DNA of 64,000 bases from Bryobacteraceae bacterium. Its GTDB lineage: Bacteria; Acidobacteriota; Terriglobia; Bryobacterales; Bryobacteraceae. A program made the translations under genes and the position numbers. Shown piece by piece: positions 37,578 through 46,062 of the stretch. The first letter of the stretch is position 1. Each line of letters opens with the position of its first letter. Where the stretch lies: positions 40,954-104,953 of the forward strand of contig JANWVO010000037.1 in the NCBI GenBank assembly GCA_025056865.1, given 5' to 3'. The notes under the pieces are model-generated. The model did not search any database. It worked only from the letters and a program-made list of their open reading frames with translations, and was not told where the DNA came from.

Positions 37578-38483
37578 ATGAAACGCATGGCCACTCTCCC
37601 GCTGCTGCTGGCCGCCTGCGCAGCCGCCGCGCAGCTTCCGCCCGGGGTGAAGGCCGTGCGCGATCTCGTCTATGCCCAGCCGGGCGGCAGGCCGCTGCAT
37701 CTGGACCTCTACCTGCCGGAGCAGGGCGCGCGCCCGCTGCCCGTGGTGGTCTGGATCTACGGCGGGGCCTGGCGCGCCGGCAGCAAGGACGACGGCCAGA
37801 CCCGCGGCGCGCTGTGGCTCACAGCCCACGGCTACGCCGTGGCGGCCTTCAATTACCGGCTGAGCCAGACGGCGAAATTCCCGGCGCAGATCCACGACGC
37901 GAAAGCGGCCGTGCGGTGGCTGCGGCGGCACGCGGACGAATACGGCCTGGATCCGCAGCGCATCGCCGCATGGGGCGCCTCGGCGGGCGGCCACCTGGCG
38001 GCGCTGCTCGGCGTCACCGCAGGCGTCCCGGAGCTCGAAGGGCCGGAGTACGACCCGCGGATCCCGGCGCGCGTGCAGGCGGTGATCGACTTCTACGGGC
38101 CGACGGATTTCCTCCAGATGGACGCGCACGCGCTGCCCGGCGGCATGAAGCACGACCCGGCGGATTCGCCCGAGTCGCAACTGATCGGCGGGCCGATTCA
38201 GGAGAACCCGGAGAAGGTGCGGCGCGCCAACCCGGCCGCTTATGTCACCCCGGACGCCGCGCCCTTTCTGATCCTGCATGGCGAACGCGATCCGCTCGTG
38301 CCGGTGCACCAGAGCGAGCTGCTGTTCGAGGCGCTGAAGAAGGCGGGCGTGCCCGTCGTATTTCACAAGATCGCCGGAGCCGGCCACGGCGGACCGGAGT
38401 TCCAGAACAGCGTGGCCCGGGCGATGGTGCTCGCGTTTCTCGACGGGCATCTCCGGCGGCGGGCGGCGGAAGGAGAGCGCTAG
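37578..38483 (+). CDS. Secreted alpha/beta-hydrolase / esterase (BD-FAE-like)
   Basis: 301 residues with a signal peptide (RMATLPLLLAACAAAAQ). The hydrolase has YGGAWRAGS as an oxyanion HGG-like motif, nucleophile elbow GASAGGH near residue 138, Asp in GERDPLVPV near 245 and His in AGAGHGGPEF. This is the pattern of the BD-FAE/esterase-lipase group acting on short acyl or feruloyl esters. Divergent from the larger esterase 78 bases upstream and followed 8 bases later by the UbiD-family gene. Confidence 0.9.
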   Translation: MKRMATLPLLLAACAAAAQLPPGVKAVRDLVYAQPGGRPLHLDLYLPEQGARPLPVVVWIYGGAWRAGSKDDGQTRGALWLTAHGYAVAAFNYRLSQTAKFPAQIHDAKAAVRWLRRHADEYGLDPQRIAAWGASAGGHLAALLGVTAGVPELEGPEYDPRIPARVQAVIDFYGPTDFLQMDAHALPGGMKHDPADSPESQLIGGPIQENPEKVRRANPAAYVTPDAAPFLILHGERDPLVPVHQSELLFEALKKAGVPVVFHKIAGAGHGGPEFQNSVARAMVLAFLDGHLRRRAAEGER

Positions 38484-38491
38484 AAGGACGG

Positions 38492-39952
38492 ATGAGACCG
38501 GAAGAGATCTGCGATCTGCGGACGGCGCTGGAACTGCTGGCTTCCACCCCCGGCGAACTGGTGCGCACGCGCGTGCCGGTGGACCCGCACGCCGGGCTGG
38601 CCGCGGTGTACCGCAGGGTGGGCGCGGGCGTGCCCGTCAAGCCGCCGGCGCCGGCGGGCCCGGCGATGCTGTTCGAGAACGTGAAGGGATACCGCATCCC
38701 GGTGGTGGCCGGCGTGCTGGGCACGCGCCGCAGGACGGCGCTGCTGCTGGGCGCGGAGCCGGAGCGCGTGGCCTTTGCGCTGCTCGACGCGCTGGAGCAC
38801 CCGGTGGCGCCTGTCGCCGCCGAAACAGACCCGCCCTGCCAGGAGGTGGTGCACCGCGCGCCGCTGGACCTGCGGACGCTCGTGCCCGCGCCCACCAACA
38901 CGCGGCTCGATGCGGGGCCCTACATCACGATGGGCCTGCTGCGGGCGCGCGATCCGGACACGGGCGAAGCCGATGTCACCATCCACCGCCTGTGCGTGCA
39001 GGGGCCGGACCGCCTGAGCGTGTACTTCGCGCCCGGACGCCACATCGACGTCTTCCGCGCGAAGGCCGAAGCGCGCGGCCAGGCGCTGCCGTTGTCGATC
39101 AGCATCGGCATGGATCCGGCCATTTATGTGGCCGCCTGTTTCGAGCCCCCGGCCACGCCGCTGGGCTTCGACGAGCTTGCCGTGGCGGGCGGGCTGCGGC
39201 GCCGTCCCGTGCGGCTGGCGCGGTGCGTCACGCAGCCGGTGGAAGCGGTGGCGGATGCCGAAATCGTCATCGAAGGCGAGATCCTGCCCGGGGAACGCAT
39301 CCGGGAGGACGTCCAGACCAACACCGGCTACAGCATGCCCGAATTCCCCGGCTACATGGGCGTGGCGCAGCCGGAGCTGCCGGTGATCCGCGTGACGGCG
39401 GTGACGCACCGGCGTGATCCGGTCCTCCAGACCATCGTCGGCCCGGGGCTCGAGCACACCAACCTGGCCGGCATCCCGACCGAAGCCAGCATCCTGCAAA
39501 TGGCGGAGCGCAGCATGCCGGGCCGCGTGCGCAACGTCTACTGCCATCCGGCGGGAGGCGGCAAGTACCTCGCGATTGTCCAGTTCCGCAAAGCCGAGCC
39601 GCGCGATGAGGGCAGGCAGCGCCAGGCGGCGCTGGCCGCCTTCGCTGCTTTCCCCGAGCTGAAGCACGTCATCCTCGTCGACGACGACGTGGATCTGTTC
39701 AACACCGACGAGGTCCTGTGGGCGATGACCACGCGCTACCAGGGCGATGCGAGCACCGTCTTCATCCCCGGCGTCCGGTGCCACCCGCTGGATCCTTCGC
39801 AGTCGCCCGCATTCAGCCCGTCGATCCGCGCACCGGGCATCTCCTGCAAGACCATCTTCGACTGCACCGTGCCCTGGGCGATGCGCGATGCCTTCCGCCG
39901 CGCCGAATTCGACGACGCCGACCCGCGGCAGTTCCTGCCCGAGGGCCTGTAA
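38492..39952 (+). CDS. UbiD-family decarboxylase
   Basis: 486 residues, family of prenylated-FMN-dependent (de)carboxylases. Visible segments are [36 protein letters not shown], the active-site EFPGYMG and [19 protein letters not shown], and the distal [14 protein letters not shown]. Substrate may be an aromatic acid; ubiquinone or menaquinone synthesis is also possible. No ubiX flavin prenyltransferase gene is adjacent. The ATG is 8 bases after the hydrolase gene with GGAGAG upstream. The hydrolase-UbiD pairing could serve aromatic ester breakdown (inference). Confidence 0.93.
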   Translation: MRPEEICDLRTALELLASTPGELVRTRVPVDPHAGLAAVYRRVGAGVPVKPPAPAGPAMLFENVKGYRIPVVAGVLGTRRRTALLLGAEPERVAFALLDALEHPVAPVAAETDPPCQEVVHRAPLDLRTLVPAPTNTRLDAGPYITMGLLRARDPDTGEADVTIHRLCVQGPDRLSVYFAPGRHIDVFRAKAEARGQALPLSISIGMDPAIYVAACFEPPATPLGFDELAVAGGLRRRPVRLARCVTQPVEAVADAEIVIEGEILPGERIREDVQTNTGYSMPEFPGYMGVAQPELPVIRVTAVTHRRDPVLQTIVGPGLEHTNLAGIPTEASILQMAERSMPGRVRNVYCHPAGGGKYLAIVQFRKAEPRDEGRQRQAALAAFAAFPELKHVILVDDDVDLFNTDEVLWAMTTRYQGDASTVFIPGVRCHPLDPSQSPAFSPSIRAPGISCKTIFDCTVPWAMRDAFRRAEFDDADPRQFLPEGL

Positions 39953-39974
39953 AGATGCCGAAATCACGGTGGGA

Positions 39975-39980
39975 TATACT
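39975..39980 (+). promoter_or_regulatory. Possible -10 element of infA
   Basis: TATACT lies 60 bases before the infA ATG in a GC-rich gap. No good -35 hexamer is visible 16-18 bases upstream. A short transcript leader with the AGGAGG ribosome site at 40032-40037 would result. Confidence 0.4.
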
Positions 39981-40040
39981 GGAAATGCGCTTCTGCGGCG
40001 ACGCGGAAAGCGCGCAGATCATCCCATTTTCAGGAGGACA

Positions 40041-40265
40041 ATGAGCAAGGAAGACTGCATCGAAGTCACTGGCACGGTGGTGGAGAAATTTCCGAATGGT
40101 CTGTTCAGCGTCCAGTTGGATCAGGACCAGAGCCGGACGGTTCTCGCGCATCTGGCGGGCAAGCTGAGGCGGAACCGCATCCGGGTGCTGGCCGGCGACC
40201 GCGTCACGCTGGAAATGTCGCCCTATGATCTGACCAAGGGGCGCATCACGTACCGCCACAAGTAG
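40041..40265 (+). CDS. infA: Translation initiation factor IF-1
   Basis: 74-residue S1-fold protein that occupies the A site of the 30S subunit during initiation. Matches the family: [70 protein letters not shown] at 40032-40037 gives a strong ribosome site. Stands alone between ubiD and the epimerase gene and does not appear in the usual ribosomal-protein cluster. Confidence 0.97.
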   Translation: MSKEDCIEVTGTVVEKFPNGLFSVQLDQDQSRTVLAHLAGKLRRNRIRVLAGDRVTLEMSPYDLTKGRITYRHK

Positions 40266-40319
40266 GCCTTCCTTCCCCCGAGCAGGCCGCCTGCGGCCGC
40301 ACGCCGCGCTCTCCCTGGC

Positions 40320-41474
40320 ATGCCGCCCCTCAAGGTTCTTTTCGTTTTCGGAACGCGCCCGGAAGCGGTCAAGTTTTGTCCGCTGATCCTCGCCATGCGC
40401 GCCAGGCCGGAATTTTCCGCGCGCGTCTGCGTGACGGCGCAGCACCGCGAGATGCTCGATGCGATGCTCGGGCGGTTCGGCGTGGCGCCGGACGACGACC
40501 TTGACGTGATGGAGCCGAACCAGCCGCTCAGCCTGCTGACGGCGCGCATCCTCGAGCGGCTGGATGCCGTGCTGCTGCGCGGGCAGCCGGATCTGGTGCT
40601 CGTCCAGGGAGACACCACCACAACGTTCGCCGGCGCGCTCGCCGCCTTCTACCGCCGCATCCCCGTGGGCCATGTGGAAGCCGGGCTGCGCACGGGCGAC
40701 CTGGGCCAGCCGTTTCCGGAAGAGGCCAACCGGGTGCTGGCTTCGCGGCTCGCCGCCCTGCACTTCGCGCCCACGCCGCGCGCCGCCGAAAACCTCCGCC
40801 GGGAAGGCGTCCCCACGGACAGCATCTTCATCACCGGCAACACCGGCATTGATGCGCTGCTGTACACGCGCGAGCGGCTGGAACGCGGCGAGTGGCCGGG
40901 CTTCGCAGGCAATGTGCCCGCGCCGGGCAGGAAGCTGATCCTGATGACCGCCCACCGGCGCGAGAGCTTCGGCGAAGGTTTCCTGCGGATCTGCGAGGGC
41001 GTGCGGCGGATCGCCGCGCGCGGCGACACCGAGATCGTCTATCCCGTGCATCCGAATCCCAACGTGCGCGGCGTGGTGGAGCGCGAGCTGGGCGGCCTGG
41101 AGCGCGTGCATCTGATCGAGCCGCTCGACTATGTCCCCTTCGTCGACCTGATGCGCCGGGCTGATCTCCTGCTGACGGATTCCGGCGGCGTGCAGGAGGA
41201 AGGCCCGTCGTTCGGCAAGCCCGTGCTCGTCATGCGGGAGAAAACGGAGCGGCAGGAGGCAGTCGAGGCGGGCGCGGCGATCCTGGTCGGCACAGATCCG
41301 GATCGCATCGCCGGAGAGGCGGGCCGGCTGCTGGATTCCGAGGCGGCGCGGGAGCCGTTCACAAGGGTTCGCAATCCTTTTGGCGATGGCCGGGCCAGCC
41401 AGCGCATCATGGACGCAATCCTCTCGTTCTTCGGCACTTCATGGCAGTCATCCCGGCGCGGCGAAGGCGGTTGA
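40320..41474 (+). CDS. wecB: UDP-N-acetylglucosamine 2-epimerase (non-hydrolysing)
   Basis: Interconverts UDP-GlcNAc and UDP-ManNAc for surface polysaccharide. 384 residues with FVFGTRPEAVKFCPLI at the N-terminus, QGDTTTTFAGALAAFY, GHVEAGLRTGD, the FPEEANR loop, MTAHRRES and the DSGGVQEEGPSFGKPVLVMR motif near residue 285. Positioned alone; no dedicated polysaccharide cluster is adjacent, though galU is 7 kb away. Confidence 0.95.
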   Translation: MPPLKVLFVFGTRPEAVKFCPLILAMRARPEFSARVCVTAQHREMLDAMLGRFGVAPDDDLDVMEPNQPLSLLTARILERLDAVLLRGQPDLVLVQGDTTTTFAGALAAFYRRIPVGHVEAGLRTGDLGQPFPEEANRVLASRLAALHFAPTPRAAENLRREGVPTDSIFITGNTGIDALLYTRERLERGEWPGFAGNVPAPGRKLILMTAHRRESFGEGFLRICEGVRRIAARGDTEIVYPVHPNPNVRGVVERELGGLERVHLIEPLDYVPFVDLMRRADLLLTDSGGVQEEGPSFGKPVLVMREKTERQEAVEAGAAILVGTDPDRIAGEAGRLLDSEAAREPFTRVRNPFGDGRASQRIMDAILSFFGTSWQSSRRGEGG

Positions 41475-41542
41475 GGCGGCTTTGCCGCAGGGGAGTGCTT
41501 TGCCGCGGCCAGTACAATGTCCCGCGGAGGTGAAGCCCGCCG

Positions 41543-42583
41543 ATGCGAGCCAATGTCGTTCCGATCCGTCCGAAACCGTGTCCGCCGGAGGAAGGAGATC
41601 TTGCCGGGAGGCTGCGGCGCCGGATTGTCGGACAGGAAGAGGCCATTCGCGCCATCGTGCCCTATGTCGAGCTGTATGAGGCAGGGCTCGCGCCGGCAGG
41701 GCGGCCCGTGGGCGTCTTCCTGCTGCTAGGCCCCACCGGCACCGGAAAGACGCGCACCGTGGAGGCGCTGGCCGATGCGCTCCACGGCAGCGAGCGCAAC
41801 GTGCTGCGCATCGACTGCGGCGAGTTCCAGCTCGACCACGAGGTGGCCAAGCTGATCGGCGCGCCCCCGGGTTATCTGGGCCACCGCGAAACCCATCCGC
41901 TGATCAGCCAGACAAAGCTCAACGCGGTGGCGAGCGAACGGAGCCGCCTGTCCATCGTGCTCTTCGACGAGATTGAGAAGGCGGCCGGATCGCTGGCGCG
42001 CCTGCTATTGGGCGTGCTCGACAAGGCCACGCTCAAGCTCGGCGACAACACGACCGTGCAGTTCGACCACAGCCTGATCTTCCTCACCTCCAACCTCGGC
42101 GCGCGCGAAATGGCGAAGCAGACGACGGAGCGGTTCGGCTTTGCCGGCGCAGCCGGCCAGCCGCCGGCGGCGCGGCTGGAGCGCGTGGCGCTGCGCGCCG
42201 TGAAGAAGCGCTTCTCGCCGGAGTTCGTCAACCGCATCGACCGGATCCTGACCTATCACCCGCTGGGCCCCGACGCCTTCGAGGCGATCCTCGACCTTCA
42301 GCTCGAGGCGCTCCAACAGCACATCGCCGGCCGTCTGGGCGAGAATGCCTTCCGGCTCGCGCTCAGCGCGGAGGCGCGGCGGTTCCTGCTCGAACGCGGA
42401 ACCAGCGCCGAATACGGAGCGCGCGAGCTGAAGCGCGTCCTGCACCGCCATCTGATCCAGCCGCTGGCGCGCCTGGTGCTGGACCGGCTGGCGGGCCCCG
42501 GCGAGGTGGTGCGCGTGGAGCCGGATGAGCGCGGCGAGCGGCTCTGTTTCCGCGCGGGCACCGGCGTCCACATGCCGTCCTGA
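41543..42583 (+). CDS. Single-module ClpB/ClpA-like AAA+ ATPase
   Basis: 346 residues equal to about one AAA+ D2 module of a Clp/Hsp100 protein: IVGQEEAIRAIVPYVE, Walker A LGPTGTGKTRT, DCGEFQLDHEVAKLIGAPPGYLGHRE, Walker B SIVLFDEIEKAA, sensor 1 IFLTSNLGAREM, arginine finger FVNRIDRILTY and the small D2 domain (AEYGARELKRVLHRHLIQPLA). It lacks the N-domain, first AAA+ module and ClpB middle domain, and is not ClpX (no zinc finger). Some stand-alone single-module AAA+ proteins work with secretion or modified partners. No such partner is nearby. Convergent with the 101-residue membrane protein. Confidence 0.9.
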   Translation: MRANVVPIRPKPCPPEEGDLAGRLRRRIVGQEEAIRAIVPYVELYEAGLAPAGRPVGVFLLLGPTGTGKTRTVEALADALHGSERNVLRIDCGEFQLDHEVAKLIGAPPGYLGHRETHPLISQTKLNAVASERSRLSIVLFDEIEKAAGSLARLLLGVLDKATLKLGDNTTVQFDHSLIFLTSNLGAREMAKQTTERFGFAGAAGQPPAARLERVALRAVKKRFSPEFVNRIDRILTYHPLGPDAFEAILDLQLEALQQHIAGRLGENAFRLALSAEARRFLLERGTSAEYGARELKRVLHRHLIQPLARLVLDRLAGPGEVVRVEPDERGERLCFRAGTGVHMPS

Positions 42584-42748
42584 GGAGGGCCGGATCGCTC
42601 AGGGACGTTGCGGAGAATCCGCCGCACCGGGCGGCGGGTGAAACTGCCGCGCTCCGGCGCATGGACAGCCCGTCCGAACGGGCAGGGAAGAGCTGCGGCC
42701 AATGCTCCGGCCTCCTGGCGAACGTCCGGGAAATTGGCGCGCCGGCGG

Positions 42749-42764
42749 GTCCCTTCTTCGGGAC
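42749..42764 (-). terminator. Hairpin after the leftward 101-residue protein gene
   Basis: GTCCC (42749-42753) and GGGAC (42760-42764) enclose TTCTTC, just past the stop of the leftward gene. No T-run follows in that direction, so efficiency is doubtful. It lies at the meeting point with the rightward ClpB-like gene. Confidence 0.35.
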
Positions 42765-42765
42765 T

Positions 42766-43071
42766 CTAGCGGAACAGCACACGCCGCAGATGGAGCGTGT
42801 GCCAGGCGCCGATGTAGAGGTTGAGCACGCCGAGGCCGCTCACGGCGCCGCGGAAATAGTTGTTCATGAAGAACGGGCGCCACTCGGGCAGGAGGTGGAA
42901 GAAGTAGTTCTGCGACCACATTGTCCCGATCCACGGGTACACGAGCAGAAAGATGCCCACTTCGATGCTCATCAGGACGTAGAGCACATAGGACAGCTTC
43001 TCGAACCACGTGTAAGGGGCCTCCGGCTGCTGCGGAGCGGGCGGCTGGGTGGGAGCGGGTGACGCCGTCAT
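42766..43071 (-). CDS. Small two-helix membrane hypothetical protein
   Basis: 101 residues with a Pro/Ala/Gln-rich N-terminus ([19 protein letters not shown]), then two hydrophobic helices ([27 protein letters not shown] and around [15 protein letters not shown]). The aromatic linker [21 protein letters not shown] separates them. Function unknown. The start overlaps the rnhB stop by 4 bases, so it is the last gene of the ffh-to-rnhB operon. Confidence 0.85.
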   Translation of the reverse strand: MTASPAPTQPPAPQQPEAPYTWFEKLSYVLYVLMSIEVGIFLLVYPWIGTMWSQNYFFHLLPEWRPFFMNNYFRGAVSGLGVLNLYIGAWHTLHLRRVLFR

Positions 43072-43682
43072 AGGACGCCCTGCATCGCCTCCGCGACAGG
43101 GGAGAAGCTGCGGCGGTGCAGCGGAGTGGGGCCGAGGCGGCGCAACGCCTCGCAGTGTTCGGCGGTGCCGTAGCCCTTGTGGCGGGCGATGCCGTAGCCG
43201 GGAAAGCGGGCGTCAAGCTCCTCCATCAGGGCGTCGCGCTCCGTCTTGGCGAGGATGGAGGCGGCGGCGATGCAGGCGACGCGGGCATCGCCCCGGATGA
43301 GCGCCTGTTGCGGTACCGGCCAGTCGACCTCGAGGGCGTCCACAAGAAGATAATCGCACGGCGGGCGGAGCGCTTCGACGGCGCGGCGCATGGCCAGCCG
43401 CGCCGCCTCGCGGATGTTGATCCGGTCGATCTCTTCGACGGAAGCCGACGCCACCGCCCACGCCACCGCGCGCTCCCGGATGGCAAGCGCGAGTTCGCGG
43501 CGGCGCTGGGGCGCCAACGTCTTGCTGTCGGCCAGACCCCGTACCGGGCGCGCCGGATCCAGAATGACTGCGGCCGCGAATACAGGCCCGAACAGGCAGC
43601 CGCGGCCGGCTTCGTCGGCTCCGGCGATGCGCTGGTAGCCGAGGCGCCGCACCGAATCTTCGATTTGCGAGGTGCAGCGCAC
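43068..43682 (-). CDS. rnhB: Ribonuclease HII
   Basis: Removes RNA from RNA:DNA hybrids and misincorporated ribonucleotides. 204 residues with the family signature [19 protein letters not shown] (catalytic Asp-Glu), the YLLVDALE Asp and the downstream [15 protein letters not shown] and HKGYGT motifs. ATGA overlap with the next membrane protein gene. Typical position after rplS. Confidence 0.96.
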   Translation of the reverse strand: MRCTSQIEDSVRRLGYQRIAGADEAGRGCLFGPVFAAAVILDPARPVRGLADSKTLAPQRRRELALAIRERAVAWAVASASVEEIDRINIREAARLAMRRAVEALRPPCDYLLVDALEVDWPVPQQALIRGDARVACIAAASILAKTERDALMEELDARFPGYGIARHKGYGTAEHCEALRRLGPTPLHRRSFSPVAEAMQGVL

Positions 43683-43697
43683 GGCGGCGCGCCTCCG

Positions 43698-44048
43698 CTA
43701 CTGTTCGCGCTCGCGCAGGCGGGCAGCCTTGCCGCGGAGGTTCCGCAGATAGTAAAGCTTGGCGCGGCGGACGCGTCCGCTGCGGACCACGTCGATGTGG
43801 TCGATGACGGGCGCGTTCAGCGGGAAGATGCGCTCCACGCCATGCCCGAAGCTGATCTTGCGGACGGTGATGGTTTCGCCGAGCCCCGAGTTCTTCCGGG
43901 CGATGACGGTGCCCTCGAAGGCCTGGAGGCGCTCCTTGTCGCCTTCCTTGATCTTCACGTGGACGCGCACGGTGTCGCCGATGCGGATCTCGGGCAGGTC
44001 GGTCCGCTTGTGCTTGTTGATCACTTTGCTCAGGTACGGGCTGATCAT
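43698..44048 (-). CDS. rplS: 50S ribosomal protein L19
   Basis: 116-residue protein at the 30S-50S interface. Family features: [51 protein letters not shown] and [18 protein letters not shown]. The gene lies between trmD and rnhB, the standard gene order. Confidence 0.98.
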   Translation of the reverse strand: MISPYLSKVINKHKRTDLPEIRIGDTVRVHVKIKEGDKERLQAFEGTVIARKNSGLGETITVRKISFGHGVERIFPLNAPVIDHIDVVRSGRVRRAKLYYLRNLRGKAARLREREQ

Positions 44049-44060
44049 GGGTCTTCTTCC

Positions 44061-44843
44061 TTACTGGTCGCTTCTATCTATCGTGTCACACTGCGCCGGG
44101 CCTTCGCCCGAGGCCTGCCGGGGAGCCGCGGATCCGGCCCCTGCCAGCAGGTCCGGGCGCATCCGGCGGGTTTTCTCGAGCGCCGCCTGGAGGCGCCACC
44201 TGCGGATCTCCGCATGGTTGCCGCTGAGCAGCACCTCCGGCACGCGCCAGCCGCGGAATTCGGCCGGCCGCGTGTAATGCGGACAATCCAGAATGCCGAG
44301 CGGGAACTCCTCTCCCTGCGGAGAAGAGAACGACTCCCACTCCGGAGACTCTTCATTGCCGAGAACGCCGGGAATCAGCCGGCCCACGGCATCGACGACG
44401 ACCGCTGCCGCCAGTTCGCCGCCGGTCAGGACATAGTTGCCGATCGAAAGTTCCTCGTCGGCCAGATGCTGGCTGACGCGTTCATCCACGCCTTCATAGC
44501 GGCCGCAGATGAGGAGGATTTCCTCAAAGCGGGCCAGCCGCCGGGCGTCGGGCTGCGCGAACAGCCTTCCCTGCGCCGACAGCAGCACGACGCGGTGCCG
44601 CGCAGGGTCGCGCGCCGGGAGAATGGTTTCCACCGCCTCGAAGACCGGTTCGGGCTTCAGCACCATGCCGGCGCCGCCGCCGAAGGGGCGGTCGTCGACG
44701 GTGCGGTGCACGTCCCGGGTCCAGTCCCTCAGGTTATGGATGCGGATCTCGACGAGGCCCGCCTTCTGGGCGCGGGCGATGACGCCGTGCTCGAACGGCC
44801 CGCGGAAGAACTCCGGGAAGATCGTGAGCACGTGAAAGATCAT
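44061..44843 (-). CDS. trmD: tRNA (guanine-N1-)-methyltransferase TrmD
   Basis: Makes m1G37 in tRNAs and prevents frameshifting. 260 residues with the knotted SPOUT features: HVLTIFPEFF, DDRPFGGGAGMVLKPEP, CGRYEGVDERV, SIGNYVLTGGELAA and GVLGNEES. The extra last 20 or so residues are unconserved. Its first 110 bases overlap the end of rimM in a different frame. Confidence 0.97.
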   Translation of the reverse strand: MIFHVLTIFPEFFRGPFEHGVIARAQKAGLVEIRIHNLRDWTRDVHRTVDDRPFGGGAGMVLKPEPVFEAVETILPARDPARHRVVLLSAQGRLFAQPDARRLARFEEILLICGRYEGVDERVSQHLADEELSIGNYVLTGGELAAAVVVDAVGRLIPGVLGNEESPEWESFSSPQGEEFPLGILDCPHYTRPAEFRGWRVPEVLLSGNHAEIRRWRLQAALEKTRRMRPDLLAGAGSAAPRQASGEGPAQCDTIDRSDQ

Positions 44844-45435
44844 CGTCGGATCCGTGGCCGGCTCCGGCCGGCCGGTTCAACTCCAGCAGCCCTTCCGGGG
44901 GATCCACCACGATGCGGCGCTCTGCGGGCCGGATCTCCACGCAGATCGAATGCGTGAGAGGAATCCAGACCGGATCGCCGCCGGGCGCCCCGGCGGGTTC
45001 CATCTCCAGCAGAATCGACCCGCCGAAATCCTGCCAGCCGCTCACCGTGCCCGCAGGCGCACCGGTGCGCCGCTCGAACACGGTACAGCCAACCAGATCC
45101 GACAGGTAATATTCGCCCTCCGGCAGGGGCGGCAGTTCCCCGCGGGGCACCACCGCTTCGCAGCCGGTGAGCTGCTGCGCCGCATCTGCCGTGCAGATGC
45201 TGGCGAGCCGCAGAATCAGGCGGCCCTTGCAAGGACGCGCCTCGAGAACTTCCAGTGGCCTGCCGTCGAACAGGAAGTTGCCTTCCCTGTTCCGGATCCA
45301 GACCCGCTTCAGCCAGCCGTAGCGCTCTGGCGGGTTCCAGACATCCCCGTAAATCTCGCCCCGCAGGCCGCGCGCGCGGCCCAGGCGGACCACCGTAACC
45401 CAGCCGGCGGCTTCATCCGGCGGAAAACCGGACAT
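44734..45435 (-). CDS. rimM: Ribosome maturation factor RimM, with 3' extension into trmD
   Basis: 30S maturation factor that binds S19. 233 residues; the recognised RimM fold ends near residue 190 (VTVVRLGRARGLRGEIYG, then EYYLSDLVGCTVFE, IPLTHSICVEIRPAERRIVVDPPEGLLELN). The remaining approximately 40 residues are encoded within the start of trmD, 110 bases of overlap, in another frame. The extension is Arg-rich (RRHRPRPEGGPRRDPHP) and unconserved by appearance, so it is either a tolerated readthrough tail or a fusion created by loss of the stop. It starts right after the KH-protein stop codon. Confidence 0.93.
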   Translation of the reverse strand: MSGFPPDEAAGWVTVVRLGRARGLRGEIYGDVWNPPERYGWLKRVWIRNREGNFLFDGRPLEVLEARPCKGRLILRLASICTADAAQQLTGCEAVVPRGELPPLPEGEYYLSDLVGCTVFERRTGAPAGTVSGWQDFGGSILLEMEPAGAPGGDPVWIPLTHSICVEIRPAERRIVVDPPEGLLELNRPAGAGHGSDDDLSRAHDLPGVLPRAVRARRHRPRPEGGPRRDPHP

Positions 45436-45675
45436 CTATTCGAGAATTTCCAGCGTAAAACGCCGGTTCAATTTCATTCCGGCGGCTCCCAGCAGGGTGC
45501 GGATCGAACGCGCGGTACGACCCTGTTTCCCGATCACCTTGCCGAGATCACTGGGCGCCACCCGCAATTCGAGCACGGTCACCTGCTCGCCTTGCACCTC
45601 GCGAACGTGCACCTCTTCCGGGATATCCACCAGAGCCTTCGCAATTTCCTCGACCAACTCTTTGATGCCAGCCAT
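45436..45675 (-). CDS. khpA: KH-domain RNA-binding protein KhpA
   Basis: 79 residues with a single KH domain: [53 protein letters not shown] with the GKQG loop. KhpA works with KhpB (Jag) in RNA binding and envelope growth control in several bacteria. ATG 45675 gives the family-length form. Lies between rpsP and rimM, its standard site, with its stop codon touching the rimM start. Confidence 0.94.
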   Translation of the reverse strand: MAGIKELVEEIAKALVDIPEEVHVREVQGEQVTVLELRVAPSDLGKVIGKQGRTARSIRTLLGAAGMKLNRRFTLEILE

Positions 45676-45758
45676 CGCGAGGACCTCTTTCTGCCTCGAT
45701 CCTAGCACGAACGGATTTCAGCCGATAGCCGCGCGCGCCGGGACCGCGGCGCGAGGCC

Positions 45759-46019
45759 TCAGGCGACGGGCTGTTCCGCGGCGGGCGCCGGATAATTCTT
45801 CAGCAGCCGGGCGACGGTGTCGGAAAGCTGCGCGCCGTTCCGGATCCAGTGCTCGATCCGGTCGTGCTTCAGCTCCACCACCGCCGGGTCCGCCACCGGG
45901 TTGTAGTGGCCCACGACTTCAATCGCCTTCGAGTCCCGCGCACGCCACTTCTCAATGACGACCACGCGGTAGCTTGGCTTCTTCTTGGCGCCGAAACGCG
46001 CCAGACGGATCATCAGCAT
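45759..46019 (-). CDS. rpsP: 30S ribosomal protein S16
   Basis: 86 residues: MLMIRLARFGAKKKPSYRVVVIEK and AIEVVGHYNPVADPAVVELKHDRI match bS16. Adjacent to ffh upstream and khpA downstream, as in most bacteria. Confidence 0.98.
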   Translation of the reverse strand: MLMIRLARFGAKKKPSYRVVVIEKWRARDSKAIEVVGHYNPVADPAVVELKHDRIEHWIRNGAQLSDTVARLLKNYPAPAAEQPVA

Positions 46020-46062
46020 CGTTTTCTCTTTCTCCTCGGAAATCCTGTCGCCTGCGCCGCCG

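Noticed and set aside
37379..38491. Open frame upstream of the UbiD-family gene in the same reading frame.
   Set aside because: This part overlaps the esterase gene out of frame; the UbiD-type protein starts at ATG 38492.
41360..41380. tRNA T-loop-like GGTTCGCAATCC in the epimerase gene.
   Set aside because: It lies in coding sequence, no cloverleaf partner is found, and a G-C-A interrupts the T-loop.
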